Notes: generated from the sequence alone by a model not told the origin. A DNA stretch of 15,142 nucleotides from a bacterium (GCA_021807065.1 JAKAPO010000023.1:1-15142); one strand, 5' to 3'; counted from the stretch's first letter, positions 7,141-14,850 are shown. A program made the numbers and translations.

Positions 7141-7290
7141 GATCAAGTCGTCTGGCTCAACGCACGTAGCGGCGTCCATCACTTGAAGGGAATGTGCTGG
7201 TACGGGCGTACGGAGCACGGCGCGTACGTCTGCCGAAAGGAGGCCGACGCCGCTGGATACCGCGAGACTGTCGCGGCAGCGTTAAGGTGA
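7141..7290 (+). pseudogene. 3' remnant of a gene encoding a short WYGRT-type module
   Basis: The plus frame reads VVWLNARSGVHHLKGMCWYG, then RTEHGAYVCRKEADAAGYRE, ending at TGA 7288-7290. The pattern V-W-[VL]-N-x-x-S-x-V-[YH]-H ... [WY]-Y-G-x-T-x-x-G-x-[YF]-[MV]-x-[EK]-x-[EA]-A-x-x-A-G-[YF]-[RH] recurs, from memory, at the end of many small uncharacterised bacterial proteins. Upstream of 7141 the frame runs through antisense of the IS256 remnant, so the true 5' part is missing. The last codons and stop overlap the first repeat of the IS21 end. It is probably a host gene destroyed by the insertions. Confidence 0.5.
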
Positions 7291-7364
7291 ACCCGCTTCC
7301 GCCGGGATAAGGCGAACCCACCTCCGAGCCGGGCCGGTTGCCCGAATAGGACGAGCCCCCTCCG
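7284..7364 (+). repeat. Three direct repeats at the IS21 left end
   Basis: The units are AAGGTGAACCCGCTTCCG (7284-7301), AAGGCGAACCCACCTCCG (7309-7326) and TAGGACGAGCCCCCTCCG (7347-7364). The first two differ at three positions; the third is more diverged. IS21-family termini are known to carry several such transposase-binding repeats. Confidence 0.7.
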
Positions 7365-8103
7365 AATACGGGCTGATGTATCTAGCATCGCCAACGGAAG
7401 GAGCTCGCCATCACTCGTTCGGAGCATTGGATGGACTTTCATACCCTACGGATGCAGGGCTTGAGCATCCGCAAGATCGCCGCCCTGCGCGGCGTCAGCC
7501 GCAACGCCGTGCGCCGTGCGTTGCGAAGCTCTCAAGTGCCAAGCGGTAAGCGCAAGCGCCCCCAAGGTCTCAAGTTGGCCCCGTACGTCGATACGGTCTC
7601 TGCCTGGCTCGCCGATCCGGTCAAGTCGCTGTGGACTAGCGAGCGGATCTTCGATGAGTTGCAACTGGTCGGCTATCAGGGCGGCCGAACCGTTCTCAAG
7701 GATTACCTTAAACCGTTACGCCGTCAGCCGAAACCGGCGGAACAGCGGTTCTTCGTCCGTCCCGGCCAGCAGATGCAAGTTGACTGGGGTGAGCTCGGCC
7801 TCGTCGATCTCGGTCCTCACCGCGTCAAAATCTACGTCTTCGTTGCGGTGATGGCATGGTCACGTGCACTCTTCGTGCGCTTTACGACCGATATGCAAAT
7901 GCTGAACTGGCTGGATTGCCATCATCGCGCTTTTGCGTTCTTCGGCGGCGTACCGAACGAAGTGCTCGTTGACAACCTCAAAACGGCGGTTGTCAGTCGT
8001 GCCGGGAAAACCATCGTCTGGAACAAGCGCTATCAGGAGTTCGCCGTCGCCCACGGATTCATTCCCAGAGCCTGTTGGCCAGCCCGTCCGAAAACCAAGG
8101 GCT
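7284..8103 (+). mobile_element. IS21-family element, left part only
   Basis: The fragment consists of a multi-repeat left end (7284-7364) and a truncated istA. The matching istB and right end are absent: beyond about 8103 the sequence is unrelated. The outer left boundary is only approximate, since I cannot identify a target duplication without the other end. Confidence 0.65.
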
Positions 8104-8135
8104 CCGCTTCATACTGCACCACGTGGGCTTTGTAA
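7410..8135 (+). pseudogene. istA: IS21-family transposase IstA, 3'-truncated and with a possibly lost start codon
   Basis: The N-terminal HTH (MDFHTLRMQGLSIRKIAALR, then GVSRNAVRRAL) is followed by the DDE integrase core. The first catalytic Asp is in QVDWGE (codon 7782-7784) and the second in VLVDNLKTAV (codon 7971-7973). After PRACWPARPKTKG (to about 8103) the expected VER.(V/I) segment with the catalytic Glu is replaced by an unrelated tail ending at 8135. The first ATG in frame is 7431. However, the conserved lead-in TRSEHWMD and a good AAGGAG (7398-7403) point to codon 7410-7412, which is ATC rather than ATG. Both defects suggest it is inactive. The plus strand and IS21 family are certain. 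Confidence 0.85.
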
Positions 8136-8255
8136 GCGATATGTCGGATTTTGCGTGAAAGAAGCGTACTCTCGATAGCGCTCAAGGGGCATGGCGTTCC
8201 TTTCTGCTCTGGGTAATCTCAACCTTGAGAAATGGTCGGCGTTGTCGTTAAACAT
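8109..8255 (-). CDS. Doubtful 48-aa open frame
   Basis: An ATG frame starts at 8255 (MFNDNADHFSRLRLPRAER...). A second in-frame ATG at residue 22 is preceded by a good AAAGGA, which gives a 27-residue version. It starts just past the serine recombinase stop and ends close to the istA truncation point. There are no recognisable motifs. It may be the tail of the recombinase-carrying element or chance. Confidence 0.2.
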   Translation of the reverse strand: MFNDNADHFSRLRLPRAERNAMPLERYREYASFTQNPTYRLQSPRGAV

Positions 8256-8260
8256 CGGGG

Positions 8261-9061
8261 TCAGCCCACGCAGGTCGCCGCCGCAGTAATATCGTGGACG
8301 GCGATGTTGGCGGCTTTCTGCGCATACTTGTTCGGGAGACCGGCTAGAGGCAGTTCGTAGAGGTACTCGCCCTTATCGTTGATGGGATGCGCTCGCAGCA
8401 GTCCGCGCCGGCGCCACAGGTGCACGGTGCTGACCTCGACGCCGCAGCGTGCTGCAACCTCTGAAGGTGTGAGCATCCCGGCCTCGATGAGTCGTGTTCG
8501 ACGGTCTTTGAGGCGATAGATGTGACGCAATTTAGTAATTCTACCTCGAGTAAATGGAGAAGGGGTGAGGGTCCGGATACCACGCTCGTTCAAGTAGTCT
8601 GCGATTTCGCTGTCCGTGTAGGTGTCGATAAGCCGATCGATTTCCCGAACGACGGCTGCGTCGGTGGTGCGCAGTTGTCCGAGCGTTTTCGGAAGCGGCA
8701 GATCGAGGTGATGGGTTGCACCGCCAGTAAAGCGGACGTGTGCGTGCAACGTATCTCCCTTCATCAGCGTAACGTCGGTGATGATCAGGCGCATCATTCG
8801 CTTGCGTTCGAGTGAGGGCGTGTTGGGATCGCACCACAGCCTGGGAAAGTCGCTGGCCAAGGCAAGGATCTCCGCCCGTTGCGCGGGGCTGATGCCGCAC
8901 GCGTCAGCCTGGCGAGCTCTTTCGTATTCTTCCTGGGCCGCGGTTAACGCGCGCAGCTTGGTGTTCCAATCGGCCTCGAGCGCGTCCGCGACCAGAACTA
9001 CAGACCGCTCAACATGTGCACGAAGCGACGATAAGGACGCTCTCCGCGTAGAGCCGCACGA
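8261..9061 (-). pseudogene. Large serine recombinase, C-terminal half only
   Basis: The open frame has no start codon of its own; a TGA lies at 9062-9064. It encodes a coiled-coil segment (LEADWNTKLRALTAAQEEYE, then RARQAD), then SDFPRLWCDPNTPSLERKRM and the family's IITDVTL...VHVRFTGGATHHLDLPLP. Next come the hinge EIDRLIDTYTDSEIADYLNE, then RGIRT, and a terminal MerR-like HTH (LTPSEVAARCGVEVSTVHLW). This is the C-terminal part of resolvase/invertase-type recombinases used by integrative elements. The roughly 150-residue catalytic domain with the nucleophilic Ser and most of the zinc-ribbon region are absent. It is therefore a decayed integrase, plausibly that of the neighbouring mobilisation element. 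A TTG at 8860 could start a 199-aa product, but nothing supports one. Confidence 0.8.
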
Positions 9062-9150
9062 TCATTCGCCGCAACTCCGACTGGGATGACGACGATACAG
9101 GGACGACTGGCTGAGGAGTCAGAACGCAAGAAAACCCGGTGTAACGGTGA

Positions 9151-12100
9151 TTATCGCGAGCGTCCGCCGTGCTCGCGGCTGCGGCTCTGTCCTCGGTCGC
9201 GCTCACGGTGGGCTGGCTCCTGTACCTGTTGGCGCCGGCCGGCTTCGATCGCGCGGTTCCTACGAATCTGACGTAGCGCGGCGGCACGCTCGGCCTGCGT
9301 CTCGATTCGGTGGCGATTTTCGGCCATCCATTCCACGAAGGAGCGCGGTTTCGTCTCCTTGACGATCCTGGCGACCTCGGCGCGATGCTTAGCAGCGACG
9401 GCCTTCTTCTGCTCGGCCGTTGCTGCTTTCATCTGCACTCGATAGCACTCGGCGTCGGCGCGCAAGCGAAGGTCGCGTAGATCGGCGAGTTTCGCCGTCT
9501 CGCGAGCGTGTTGCTGGCGCAGCGGGTCACGCTCCTCGCGCATCGCACGCGTGACGTTCTGCGCCCAGACGGTCTCGGGGCCGCCAGTGCGCTTGACGAT
9601 CTCTTGGAACAGGATGGCGTCGCTCTTGGCCTCGATCCGCTGGGCGATGGAGGACGCCAGATCCTGGGCCGTCGCATAGGCTTCCCTTGAGACGTAAACT
9701 TCGAGGGCGTGCTCGCCCCGTGTCATACCGACGAACACCTTGCGAGCATCGGCGCTCTTGGTCAACACGTACACGTCGGTTTGCACCGATTGCCCTTGCG
9801 CCTTGTGCGTAGTCACGGCGTACCCGTGGGAAAAATCGCGATACTGCGCCGGATCGAACGACACGCGCCGGCCATTGTCGAGTTTTGCGGTTATCGCCCA
9901 GGCGTCGCGCGCTTTGTCGTACCGGACGTCTTCGACGATCGCCGTGTAGCCGTTGAGCACGCCGAGTTTGCGATTGTTGCGCTCGAAGACGATGCGATCT
10001 CCAACGGCAACCTCACAGACGCCGTGCTGCGTGCGAAACGGGGTGCCAGTTCCGGCAATACCGATTTCGGCACGAACGGTTTGATTGAGGTGTTTGGCCT
10101 CCAGGCGCGTGGCGACATTGAGGATGACCTCCTCGCCGGCAGCCTTGCCTTTAACGTAGCGCTGGGCCGCGGCCTGGAGTGTCGCCGCTCGATCCTCCTC
10201 GAAACGGAAGACGTCGTGTTTGCCCATCTCTAGCACGTTGCGCTCAACGCCCGGCGCGTCGCCGTCACGAATTGATCTGCCAAGGTCCGTGACGACGGGC
10301 CGCATCCACGCGAGTTCGCTTTTTTGGCGGCGCACGTCGTGCAGTTCGCTGTAGGTTCCCGCCTCGCGGGCAACCTCACACATCAAGCGATGCGCATCGC
10401 CAGCCCCGATCGCAGGCAGTTGCGCTGCATCGCCAATCCCGATGATCATGGCGTGCCGGTCATGGGCGAGGTCGAGCGTACGGTCGAGAGCGCGCAAATC
10501 GAGCATGCTCGCTTCGTCGAGCATGACGGTGGCCCGGCGCCCAACGATTTGCTCTCCAATGTTCTCGCGCATCAACGCACGAGTTGAGTTGAGCGCGAAC
10601 GCACCGGATTCTCGCTGAAGTTTTTCGGCTGCCGCTTGCGCCGTCGTGAATCCTACGATGGGCCGGTGTGTGATCTCGCAGTAGCGATTTGCCACGGCCA
10701 TGATCGTTGTCTTGCCGCTGCCGGCATCGCCATTGACCCAACTCAATCGATACTCTAACGCGTCGAGCACGCGGCGTTGCTCGTCACTAATCACAATGCC
10801 GCGCTCGCGTTCGATATCGGCAATCGCGCGATCGAGAGCCCGGCGACTGAAGAGCGGATCCCGCTCGTGAGCAAGTAGGGTAGCCTTGCGGTCGACCTCG
10901 CGTTCCAGTTCGAGCTGCGCCTTGGTCGTGAAGAGCGGGTGCTCACTGTCGGCTGTTAGCATCACGAGCGTATCGTCGTGCTGCTCGGCATACTGACTGA
11001 GTTCGTCAATCGTGTCGGCATCGCTAATCCGGTCGGCGAGGAAAGCATCGATATCTGCACGAGTGAATGCGGCCTCGCCGTTTGCGACGATCTCGCGGCT
11101 AACGAGGGAGGGGTCTTCCCGAACCGCCGCGATGAAGTCGGCCTCAGCACGCTCCACGTCGACGTAAGAGTCGAGCCAGGCATCGCGCTGTTTGTAGACA
11201 CGGCGCTCCCGTTCCGGAGCGTCGGTCAATGGAGCGGGCCCGATGAAATCTTCGTGGCTGAGCACGATTGTCTGCTCGGCCGATGGCCGCTGCGTGATGG
11301 CTCGATCGGGAATCGGTTCTCCAAAGGCGTCGAGGCGTTGCGCCGCATCTGCCCGCTCATCAACGTTGTGGCTGGGCTCGACGGCGTTCCCCTCCCCTTC
11401 GGCCCGTTCCATCATCTTGACCGCAAACATACCGTCTTCGGATTTCTCGATGCGCGTGCCGTAGGTTGCGGCAATTGCATGAAGGTCGGCCCAGCGCGGT
11501 TCTTCGCCTCGTTCCTCGGCTATTGCAATGACCTCCCGGATACTCGGGGCCACGACGTCGCGCGCCCACGATGTTGCATCTTCAAATCCAACGTAATCGG
11601 CAGCATATCGCCGAGCCTGATCCGCCAGGCGTTCCTCGATCCGTTCCCGCGCCCAGGCAGCTTTCTCGGCCCGGCTGGCCCACTCGATCCGTTGGTATCC
11701 ATGCTCGTCGCCGCGGACGATCGCAAGGCCTCGATCGTGCGGCAGATTGTGCTGGAGTTCGGCTTCACGGGTCGCCCACGAGAGGCGCGATCTCGAACGA
11801 TGGCGCTCCCAAACCTTGAGGCTGCGAGCCTCAACGGCCGCAACGACGACGTGGCAATGCAGATGCGGCGTGTCCCGATGCACGGAATACACCTGGGCAT
11901 GCAAACCGAGGCCGACTCCCGCAATAGCCGCCTCGGCGGCGCGAATGATCTGGTCGTCGGAGGTGGTCTTCGACTCGCCCGGGTTCACGGAGAACACGAA
12001 GTGGATGGCTGACTCGCGGACGTTGCGACTCGACGCGATCGCCGCGAGCGCGTCCATTTCGATATCCGCCGTAGCGAGGCTCGAGACGTTTTTCGCGTAG

Positions 12101-12333
12101 ACCGAAGACGGTCGGACGCCTCGTCCCTGCGCCGGTGAAAACACGACGCCTACGCCGAAGTCGTCGCGTTCCGAAGCCTCTGCAAGCAACGCGTGAAAGG
12201 TCGCCTTGCGTTCCTGCGGCGTCGCTGCAAGGTCATGCTCGTGCGAGCCGAGCGAATACCCCAAAATGTAGCGAATGGCGCCACGCGCGGAGCCCGCACC
12301 AGCTTTTGGTCCAGCGCAAATCTTAGCGTTCAA
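9151..12333 (-). CDS. Conjugative relaxase fused to a RecD/TraI-type helicase
   Basis: This is a 1060-residue protein. The N-terminal relaxase domain has GAIRYILGY (Y22 or Y26 as the nicking Tyr) and the metal-binding triad motif HRDTPHLHCH (152-161), as in MOBP/VirD2-like enzymes. After a middle region comes a superfamily 1 helicase: ISDEQRRVLDAL (515-526), Walker A GDAGSGKTT (535-543), Walker B VMLDEASM (603-610), GDAAQLPAIGAG (634-645) and the C-terminal motif GYAVTTHKAQGQ (837-848) with FVGMTRGEHAL (867-877). A charged coiled tail follows. The protein would nick oriT, stay bound to the 5' end and unwind the plasmid or ICE strand in the donor. The overall layout resembles TraA of Ti plasmids. 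The start is TTG 12333, overlapping the stop of the upstream MobC-like gene (TTGA), so it is probably coupled to it. All motifs are intact. Confidence 0.93.
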   Translation of the reverse strand: MNAKICAGPKAGAGSARGAIRYILGYSLGSHEHDLAATPQERKATFHALLAEASERDDFGVGVVFSPAQGRGVRPSSVYAKNVSSLATADIEMDALAAIASSRNVRESAIHFVFSVNPGESKTTSDDQIIRAAEAAIAGVGLGLHAQVYSVHRDTPHLHCHVVVAAVEARSLKVWERHRSRSRLSWATREAELQHNLPHDRGLAIVRGDEHGYQRIEWASRAEKAAWARERIEERLADQARRYAADYVGFEDATSWARDVVAPSIREVIAIAEERGEEPRWADLHAIAATYGTRIEKSEDGMFAVKMMERAEGEGNAVEPSHNVDERADAAQRLDAFGEPIPDRAITQRPSAEQTIVLSHEDFIGPAPLTDAPERERRVYKQRDAWLDSYVDVERAEADFIAAVREDPSLVSREIVANGEAAFTRADIDAFLADRISDADTIDELSQYAEQHDDTLVMLTADSEHPLFTTKAQLELEREVDRKATLLAHERDPLFSRRALDRAIADIERERGIVISDEQRRVLDALEYRLSWVNGDAGSGKTTIMAVANRYCEITHRPIVGFTTAQAAAEKLQRESGAFALNSTRALMRENIGEQIVGRRATVMLDEASMLDLRALDRTLDLAHDRHAMIIGIGDAAQLPAIGAGDAHRLMCEVAREAGTYSELHDVRRQKSELAWMRPVVTDLGRSIRDGDAPGVERNVLEMGKHDVFRFEEDRAATLQAAAQRYVKGKAAGEEVILNVATRLEAKHLNQTVRAEIGIAGTGTPFRTQHGVCEVAVGDRIVFERNNRKLGVLNGYTAIVEDVRYDKARDAWAITAKLDNGRRVSFDPAQYRDFSHGYAVTTHKAQGQSVQTDVYVLTKSADARKVFVGMTRGEHALEVYVSREAYATAQDLASSIAQRIEAKSDAILFQEIVKRTGGPETVWAQNVTRAMREERDPLRQQHARETAKLADLRDLRLRADAECYRVQMKAATAEQKKAVAAKHRAEVARIVKETKPRSFVEWMAENRHRIETQAERAAALRQIRRNRAIEAGRRQQVQEPAHRERDRGQSRSREHGGRSR

Positions 12334-12686
12334 GACCAGCGCTCCGCGCGTCGCTCGTCCAACGGCGTGTCATAGTAGGTCCGGCGGAGCGTCAGCAGCG
12401 CATCGGTGATACCCCGCCGCATCTCCGTCATGCCGGCGCGCGCGGCCTCGTTTTCCGGCGTCACAGGTAGCGTATCCAGCGCTGCAACAACGCGCCGGGC
12501 GAGTAGAACCAGCGGCCCGAGTTCCACGCCAACCTTCGGTTTTGGCTCGCGGCCGAAGATCAGGTCCGAGACGTACGCGCTCACACAAAGACCGTAGCGC
12601 GCGGCGTCGGCTTCGACGCGTTCCTTCACTTCAGCGCGCACGCGTAAGCCGAGCTCGACGGTCGTTCGATTGATGGTCTTTGCCAT
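12330..12686 (-). CDS. Ribbon-helix-helix/MobC-like relaxosome accessory protein
   Basis: This is a 118-residue protein from ATG 12686, preceded by AAGGGAGC (12691-12698). The N-terminal MAKTINRTTVELGLRVRAEV, then KERVEADAARYGLCVSAYVS, has the beta-strand plus two-helix pattern of ribbon-helix-helix proteins such as MobC, TraJ and NikA, which bind oriT and recruit the relaxase. The C-terminal half (LGPLVLLARRVVAALDTLPV, then TPENEAA) is helical. The frame is open further upstream to 12797, but that part has no ribosome site and would cover the candidate nic site, so the shorter start is chosen. Its stop overlaps the relaxase start by four bases. It is the first gene of the minus-strand mob operon, right beside oriT. 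Confidence 0.8.
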   Translation of the reverse strand: MAKTINRTTVELGLRVRAEVKERVEADAARYGLCVSAYVSDLIFGREPKPKVGVELGPLVLLARRVVAALDTLPVTPENEAARAGMTEMRRGITDALLTLRRTYYDTPLDERRAERWS

Positions 12687-12710
12687 GTTAGCTCCCTTGA
12701 TGAGTCGGGC

Positions 12711-12737
12711 TGGTGCGCCGCAGGCACCATCCTGCCC
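12711..12737 (+). promoter_or_regulatory. Predicted nic site with preceding hairpin
   Basis: TGGTGC (12711-12716) and GCACCA (12724-12729) form a stem around a 7-base loop, directly followed by ATCCTGCCC (12729-12737). The IncP/Ti-border nic consensus is (T/C)ATCCTG|(C/T), with an inverted repeat on its 5' side. The predicted cut is between G12734 and C12735 on the plus strand. With this polarity the plus-strand traK side would enter the recipient first and the relaxase gene last, as in RP4. Confidence 0.75.
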
Positions 12738-12979
12738 CCGATCACCTATTCTCGTACCACGAGCACATTGGAAAAGAAACGCTACGCATACGAGCACGTG
12801 CGGCTAAATAGAAGAGCGCAATCTGAAGTCTTTGCAGAGCATAACGTTCCCCACCCGATAGTGTTCAGGGACGGCGTTACGGCATGAGTTCCTCAGCCGA
12901 TTCTGATGACTCGATGAAGCGCCGATTTAACAGGAATGGTCTCATCGCTAGTGGAATAAAGTGCGTAGTGAGTCCGGGA

Positions 12980-12998
12980 CGAGAGCGCGCAGCTCTCG
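12980..12998. repeat. Perfect hairpin upstream of the traK-like operon
   Basis: CGAGAGC-GCGCA-GCTCTCG forms a 7-bp stem with a 5-base loop, about 95 bp before the first plus-strand gene. It has no T-run, so it is not an obvious terminator. It could be an operator or a relaxosome-protein site in the leading region. Confidence 0.5.
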
Positions 12999-13093
12999 GT
13001 TACGGCGGAGTGGAGCCCGGTGCCACCGCCCTGTGATAGATCAACGAAGCCGCCGGCGAGCGGCATTCCTAGGTATCACGAGGGCGCACAGAA

Positions 13094-13507
13094 ATGGCAG
13101 ATCGCACCGCTCCAACGAGCGTAGATCCACAAGAAAACCCGAATAGCAGAGAAGCCAAAACACGGCAAACGTTGCTGCGGCTCGACGCTATGACGAGCGC
13201 GCTCGCAGCAGCGGAAGTCGTGATTTCCGGGCGTGGCAGCGGCATCAGGAAGGTGCTCGAGGAGATGCGGCCGGCGATTCTCGACGCGAAAGCGCGAGGG
13301 CTATCGAACGGCCGGATCGCTGAAATTCTTCGAGCGCACGGCGCGATGTTCCAACGCGATTCCATACGTCTCGCGCTGGCGAAATTATTCTCCGAGCAGA
13401 ATGCCGCACCGGTACGCACGTCGCGGCGCAGCGCGAATCAACGGGTGAAATCGCCATTGAACGTTTTGCCGAACGTTCATGTGGGATTCAGTGAGGATCC
13501 GAAGTGA
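13094..13507 (+). CDS. TraK/StbA-like oriT-adjacent DNA-binding protein
   Basis: This is a 137-residue basic protein from ATG 13094 with GAGGG at 13080-13084. The central segment VLEEMRPAILDAKARGLSNG, then RIAEILRAHGAMFQRDSIRL and ALAKLF (residues 54-99), has the helix pattern of the TraK-type fold: a 'long tail of conditions' HTH in which a helix pair (GLSNGRIAEIL) precedes a recognition helix (DSIRLALAKL). The C-terminal tail (104-137) is Arg/Ser/Asn-rich and probably disordered. RP4 TraK is of about this length, binds the leading side of oriT and is the first gene of traKLM. Both position and length match here. I infer homology from pattern and synteny, not from a search. It overlaps the next gene by four bases (GTGA). 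Confidence 0.65.
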   Translation: MADRTAPTSVDPQENPNSREAKTRQTLLRLDAMTSALAAAEVVISGRGSGIRKVLEEMRPAILDAKARGLSNGRIAEILRAHGAMFQRDSIRLALAKLFSEQNAAPVRTSRRSANQRVKSPLNVLPNVHVGFSEDPK

Positions 13508-14274
13508 AGCGCGCGGTGTTCTTCACCGGCCGCAAGGGCGGTACCGGGAAGACGAAGATTGCGCGACTGCTCGCGGAGATTCATCGTTCGCGTAAAACCG
13601 GACCGGTGCTCGTCGATGCCGATTGCGGGGTCGGCCAATTCCTGAAACACTTGGGGATGAGAGACACCGACGGCCGGTTGCTCAATCCTCAACCCTCGCC
13701 GATCGAGGGGGGTGTGGTCGCGATCGACTGGCATGCGGATACCGAAAGCCGTGCCGCGCTCGCGGAAGTGCTCGCGTACGGTCGCCCGACGATCGTCGAT
13801 CTCCCCGGAGGGTCGCTCGACGATTTCCGAATGCTAGACAGGAATGCCGGCTACCTCGACGTCGTGCGGGATATGGGCATCGCAGCGACGTTCGTCTCCC
13901 CGGTCACGCCGTGGGTGGAGACGTGGGCGGATGCTCTCGCGATTCGCGATTGGGCTCCGAGCGTAGCGCATGTACTCGCCGTGAATCACGACTTCGGGAC
14001 CGACGACGATTTCGTGGATTGGGTGACGAGCGAGACACGCTCGAAACTCTTGGCCTCGGGCAGTCGAGAGATTGGACTCCCTCTATTGCCATCTGGGATC
14101 GCTGCTCGAATTGCGAAGCATCGCCTCACGTTTCACGGCGCGATCAAAAGCGACCGTCTACTAATCATGGACCGCGGGTGGGTGCAGCGCTGGCTGGCCC
14201 GCGCGACGGCTGCCATTGACGAGGCCGGCGATTTGCTCGGCCTCGACCCAACGACGAGAGGAGAACAATCATGA
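13504..14274 (+). CDS. ParA/MinD-type ATPase of the transfer region (TraL/StbB-like)
   Basis: This is a 256-residue protein from GTG 13504. The deviant Walker A GRKGGTGKTK (residues 9-18, with signature Lys11), Walker A' VLVDAD (35-40) and Walker B TIVDLPGG (96-103) place it in the ParA/MinD family. The central region (FVSPVTPWVETWADALAIRD) matches the non-partition members found in transfer operons, TraL of RP4 and StbB of R388. Those proteins are ATPases tied to plasmid positioning or transfer, and their exact role is poorly known. It overlaps both neighbours by four bases (GTGA upstream, ATGA downstream), which argues for strict co-translation. A true plasmid-partition ParA is less likely, because no ParB gene follows. 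Confidence 0.82.
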   Translation: MKRAVFFTGRKGGTGKTKIARLLAEIHRSRKTGPVLVDADCGVGQFLKHLGMRDTDGRLLNPQPSPIEGGVVAIDWHADTESRAALAEVLAYGRPTIVDLPGGSLDDFRMLDRNAGYLDVVRDMGIAATFVSPVTPWVETWADALAIRDWAPSVAHVLAVNHDFGTDDDFVDWVTSETRSKLLASGSREIGLPLLPSGIAARIAKHRLTFHGAIKSDRLLIMDRGWVQRWLARATAAIDEAGDLLGLDPTTRGEQS

Positions 14275-14849
14275 CCCCATATCAACGCGTGGTCGAAGCC
14301 CTGAAGGGCACCAGTCTCGAAAGCCGCCTCGCTGCCATCGCCATGGAGATGGGCTTACGCGACGACGCCCCAGAATGGTCGATCTCGGTCGCTACCCTCA
14401 TCGGGTGCACGCCGCTCCTGGAACTCAACGAGCATCTCGAAGCGCGGATCACGGGCACAATTTCGAACGCAATTCAGACAGAGCTCAGTGCGAAGTGGCG
14501 TGACAGTCTCGGTGCCGCGATTGCCGGCGCCGTCGTTGCTTCGGCGGCCACACAGATCGCCGAGCCGACACAAAAGGCGGTTGCCGAAGTCACAACGCGC
14601 GCGAAGCAATTTATCGCAGCGTGCGACGAGCGAACGCAACGGCTGCTGCTGTGGCGCATGCCGGGCCAGGCACTGCTGTTCGCGGCGCTCCTCGCGGCCC
14701 TTCTGGTCGGTGGTATGATTCTGGGCGCTTATCGCCTGGGGAAAAGCGGGATGGCCGCGTCCTACCGCGCGGGCGAATTGTATGCGGTTACGGCCGAAGC
14801 ACGGTGCTTCCACGCATCCCATCATCTCTGCAACAGCAAGGGAAAGTAA
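14271..14849 (+). CDS. TraM/StbC-like membrane protein of the transfer operon
   Basis: This is a 192-residue protein from ATG 14271, coupled to the ATPase gene (ATGA). Residues 1-130 are soluble and mostly helical, with an Ala-rich stretch at 80-96 (GAAIAGAVVASAATQIA). One strong membrane helix lies at about 132-155 (PGQALLFAALLAALLVGGMI, then LGAYRLG). The short tail carries CFHASHHLCNSK, with two Cys and three His residues. Position and topology match TraM of RP4, the third gene of traKLM, but here the soluble part is longer. The link to TraM is inference from synteny; the family has little sequence conservation. It may anchor the ATPase or the DNA at the inner membrane. Confidence 0.65.
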   Translation: MTPYQRVVEALKGTSLESRLAAIAMEMGLRDDAPEWSISVATLIGCTPLLELNEHLEARITGTISNAIQTELSAKWRDSLGAAIAGAVVASAATQIAEPTQKAVAEVTTRAKQFIAACDERTQRLLLWRMPGQALLFAALLAALLVGGMILGAYRLGKSGMAASYRAGELYAVTAEARCFHASHHLCNSKGK

Positions 14850-14850
14850 C

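Larger units (their letters stand above)
12687..13093. other. oriT: Candidate origin of transfer (oriT) region
   Basis: This is a 407-bp gene-free gap between two divergent transfer operons. From left to right it contains a 6-bp hairpin ending in an IncP-type nic sequence (12711-12737), CTCGT-ACC-ACGAG (12751-12763), a direct repeat ACGAGCAC at 12759-12766 and 12790-12797, GCACGTGC (12794-12801), and a perfect 7-bp hairpin (12980-12998). A relatively AT-rich stretch lies between 12766 and 12960. The promoters of both operons must also lie here; I could not place them with confidence. Confidence 0.7.

Noticed and set aside
9062..9287. 92-aa minus-strand frame bridging the recombinase remnant and the relaxase end
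   Set aside because: It reads mostly through the relaxase C-terminus in another frame and has no support.
10978..12012. 344-aa plus-strand open frame
   Set aside because: It is antisense to the relaxase, whose motifs are intact. It is a composition shadow.
12687..12797. N-terminal extension of the MobC-like protein to 12797
   Set aside because: ATG 12686 has a strong AAGGGAGC site and the domain begins there. The extension would run through the nic hairpin.
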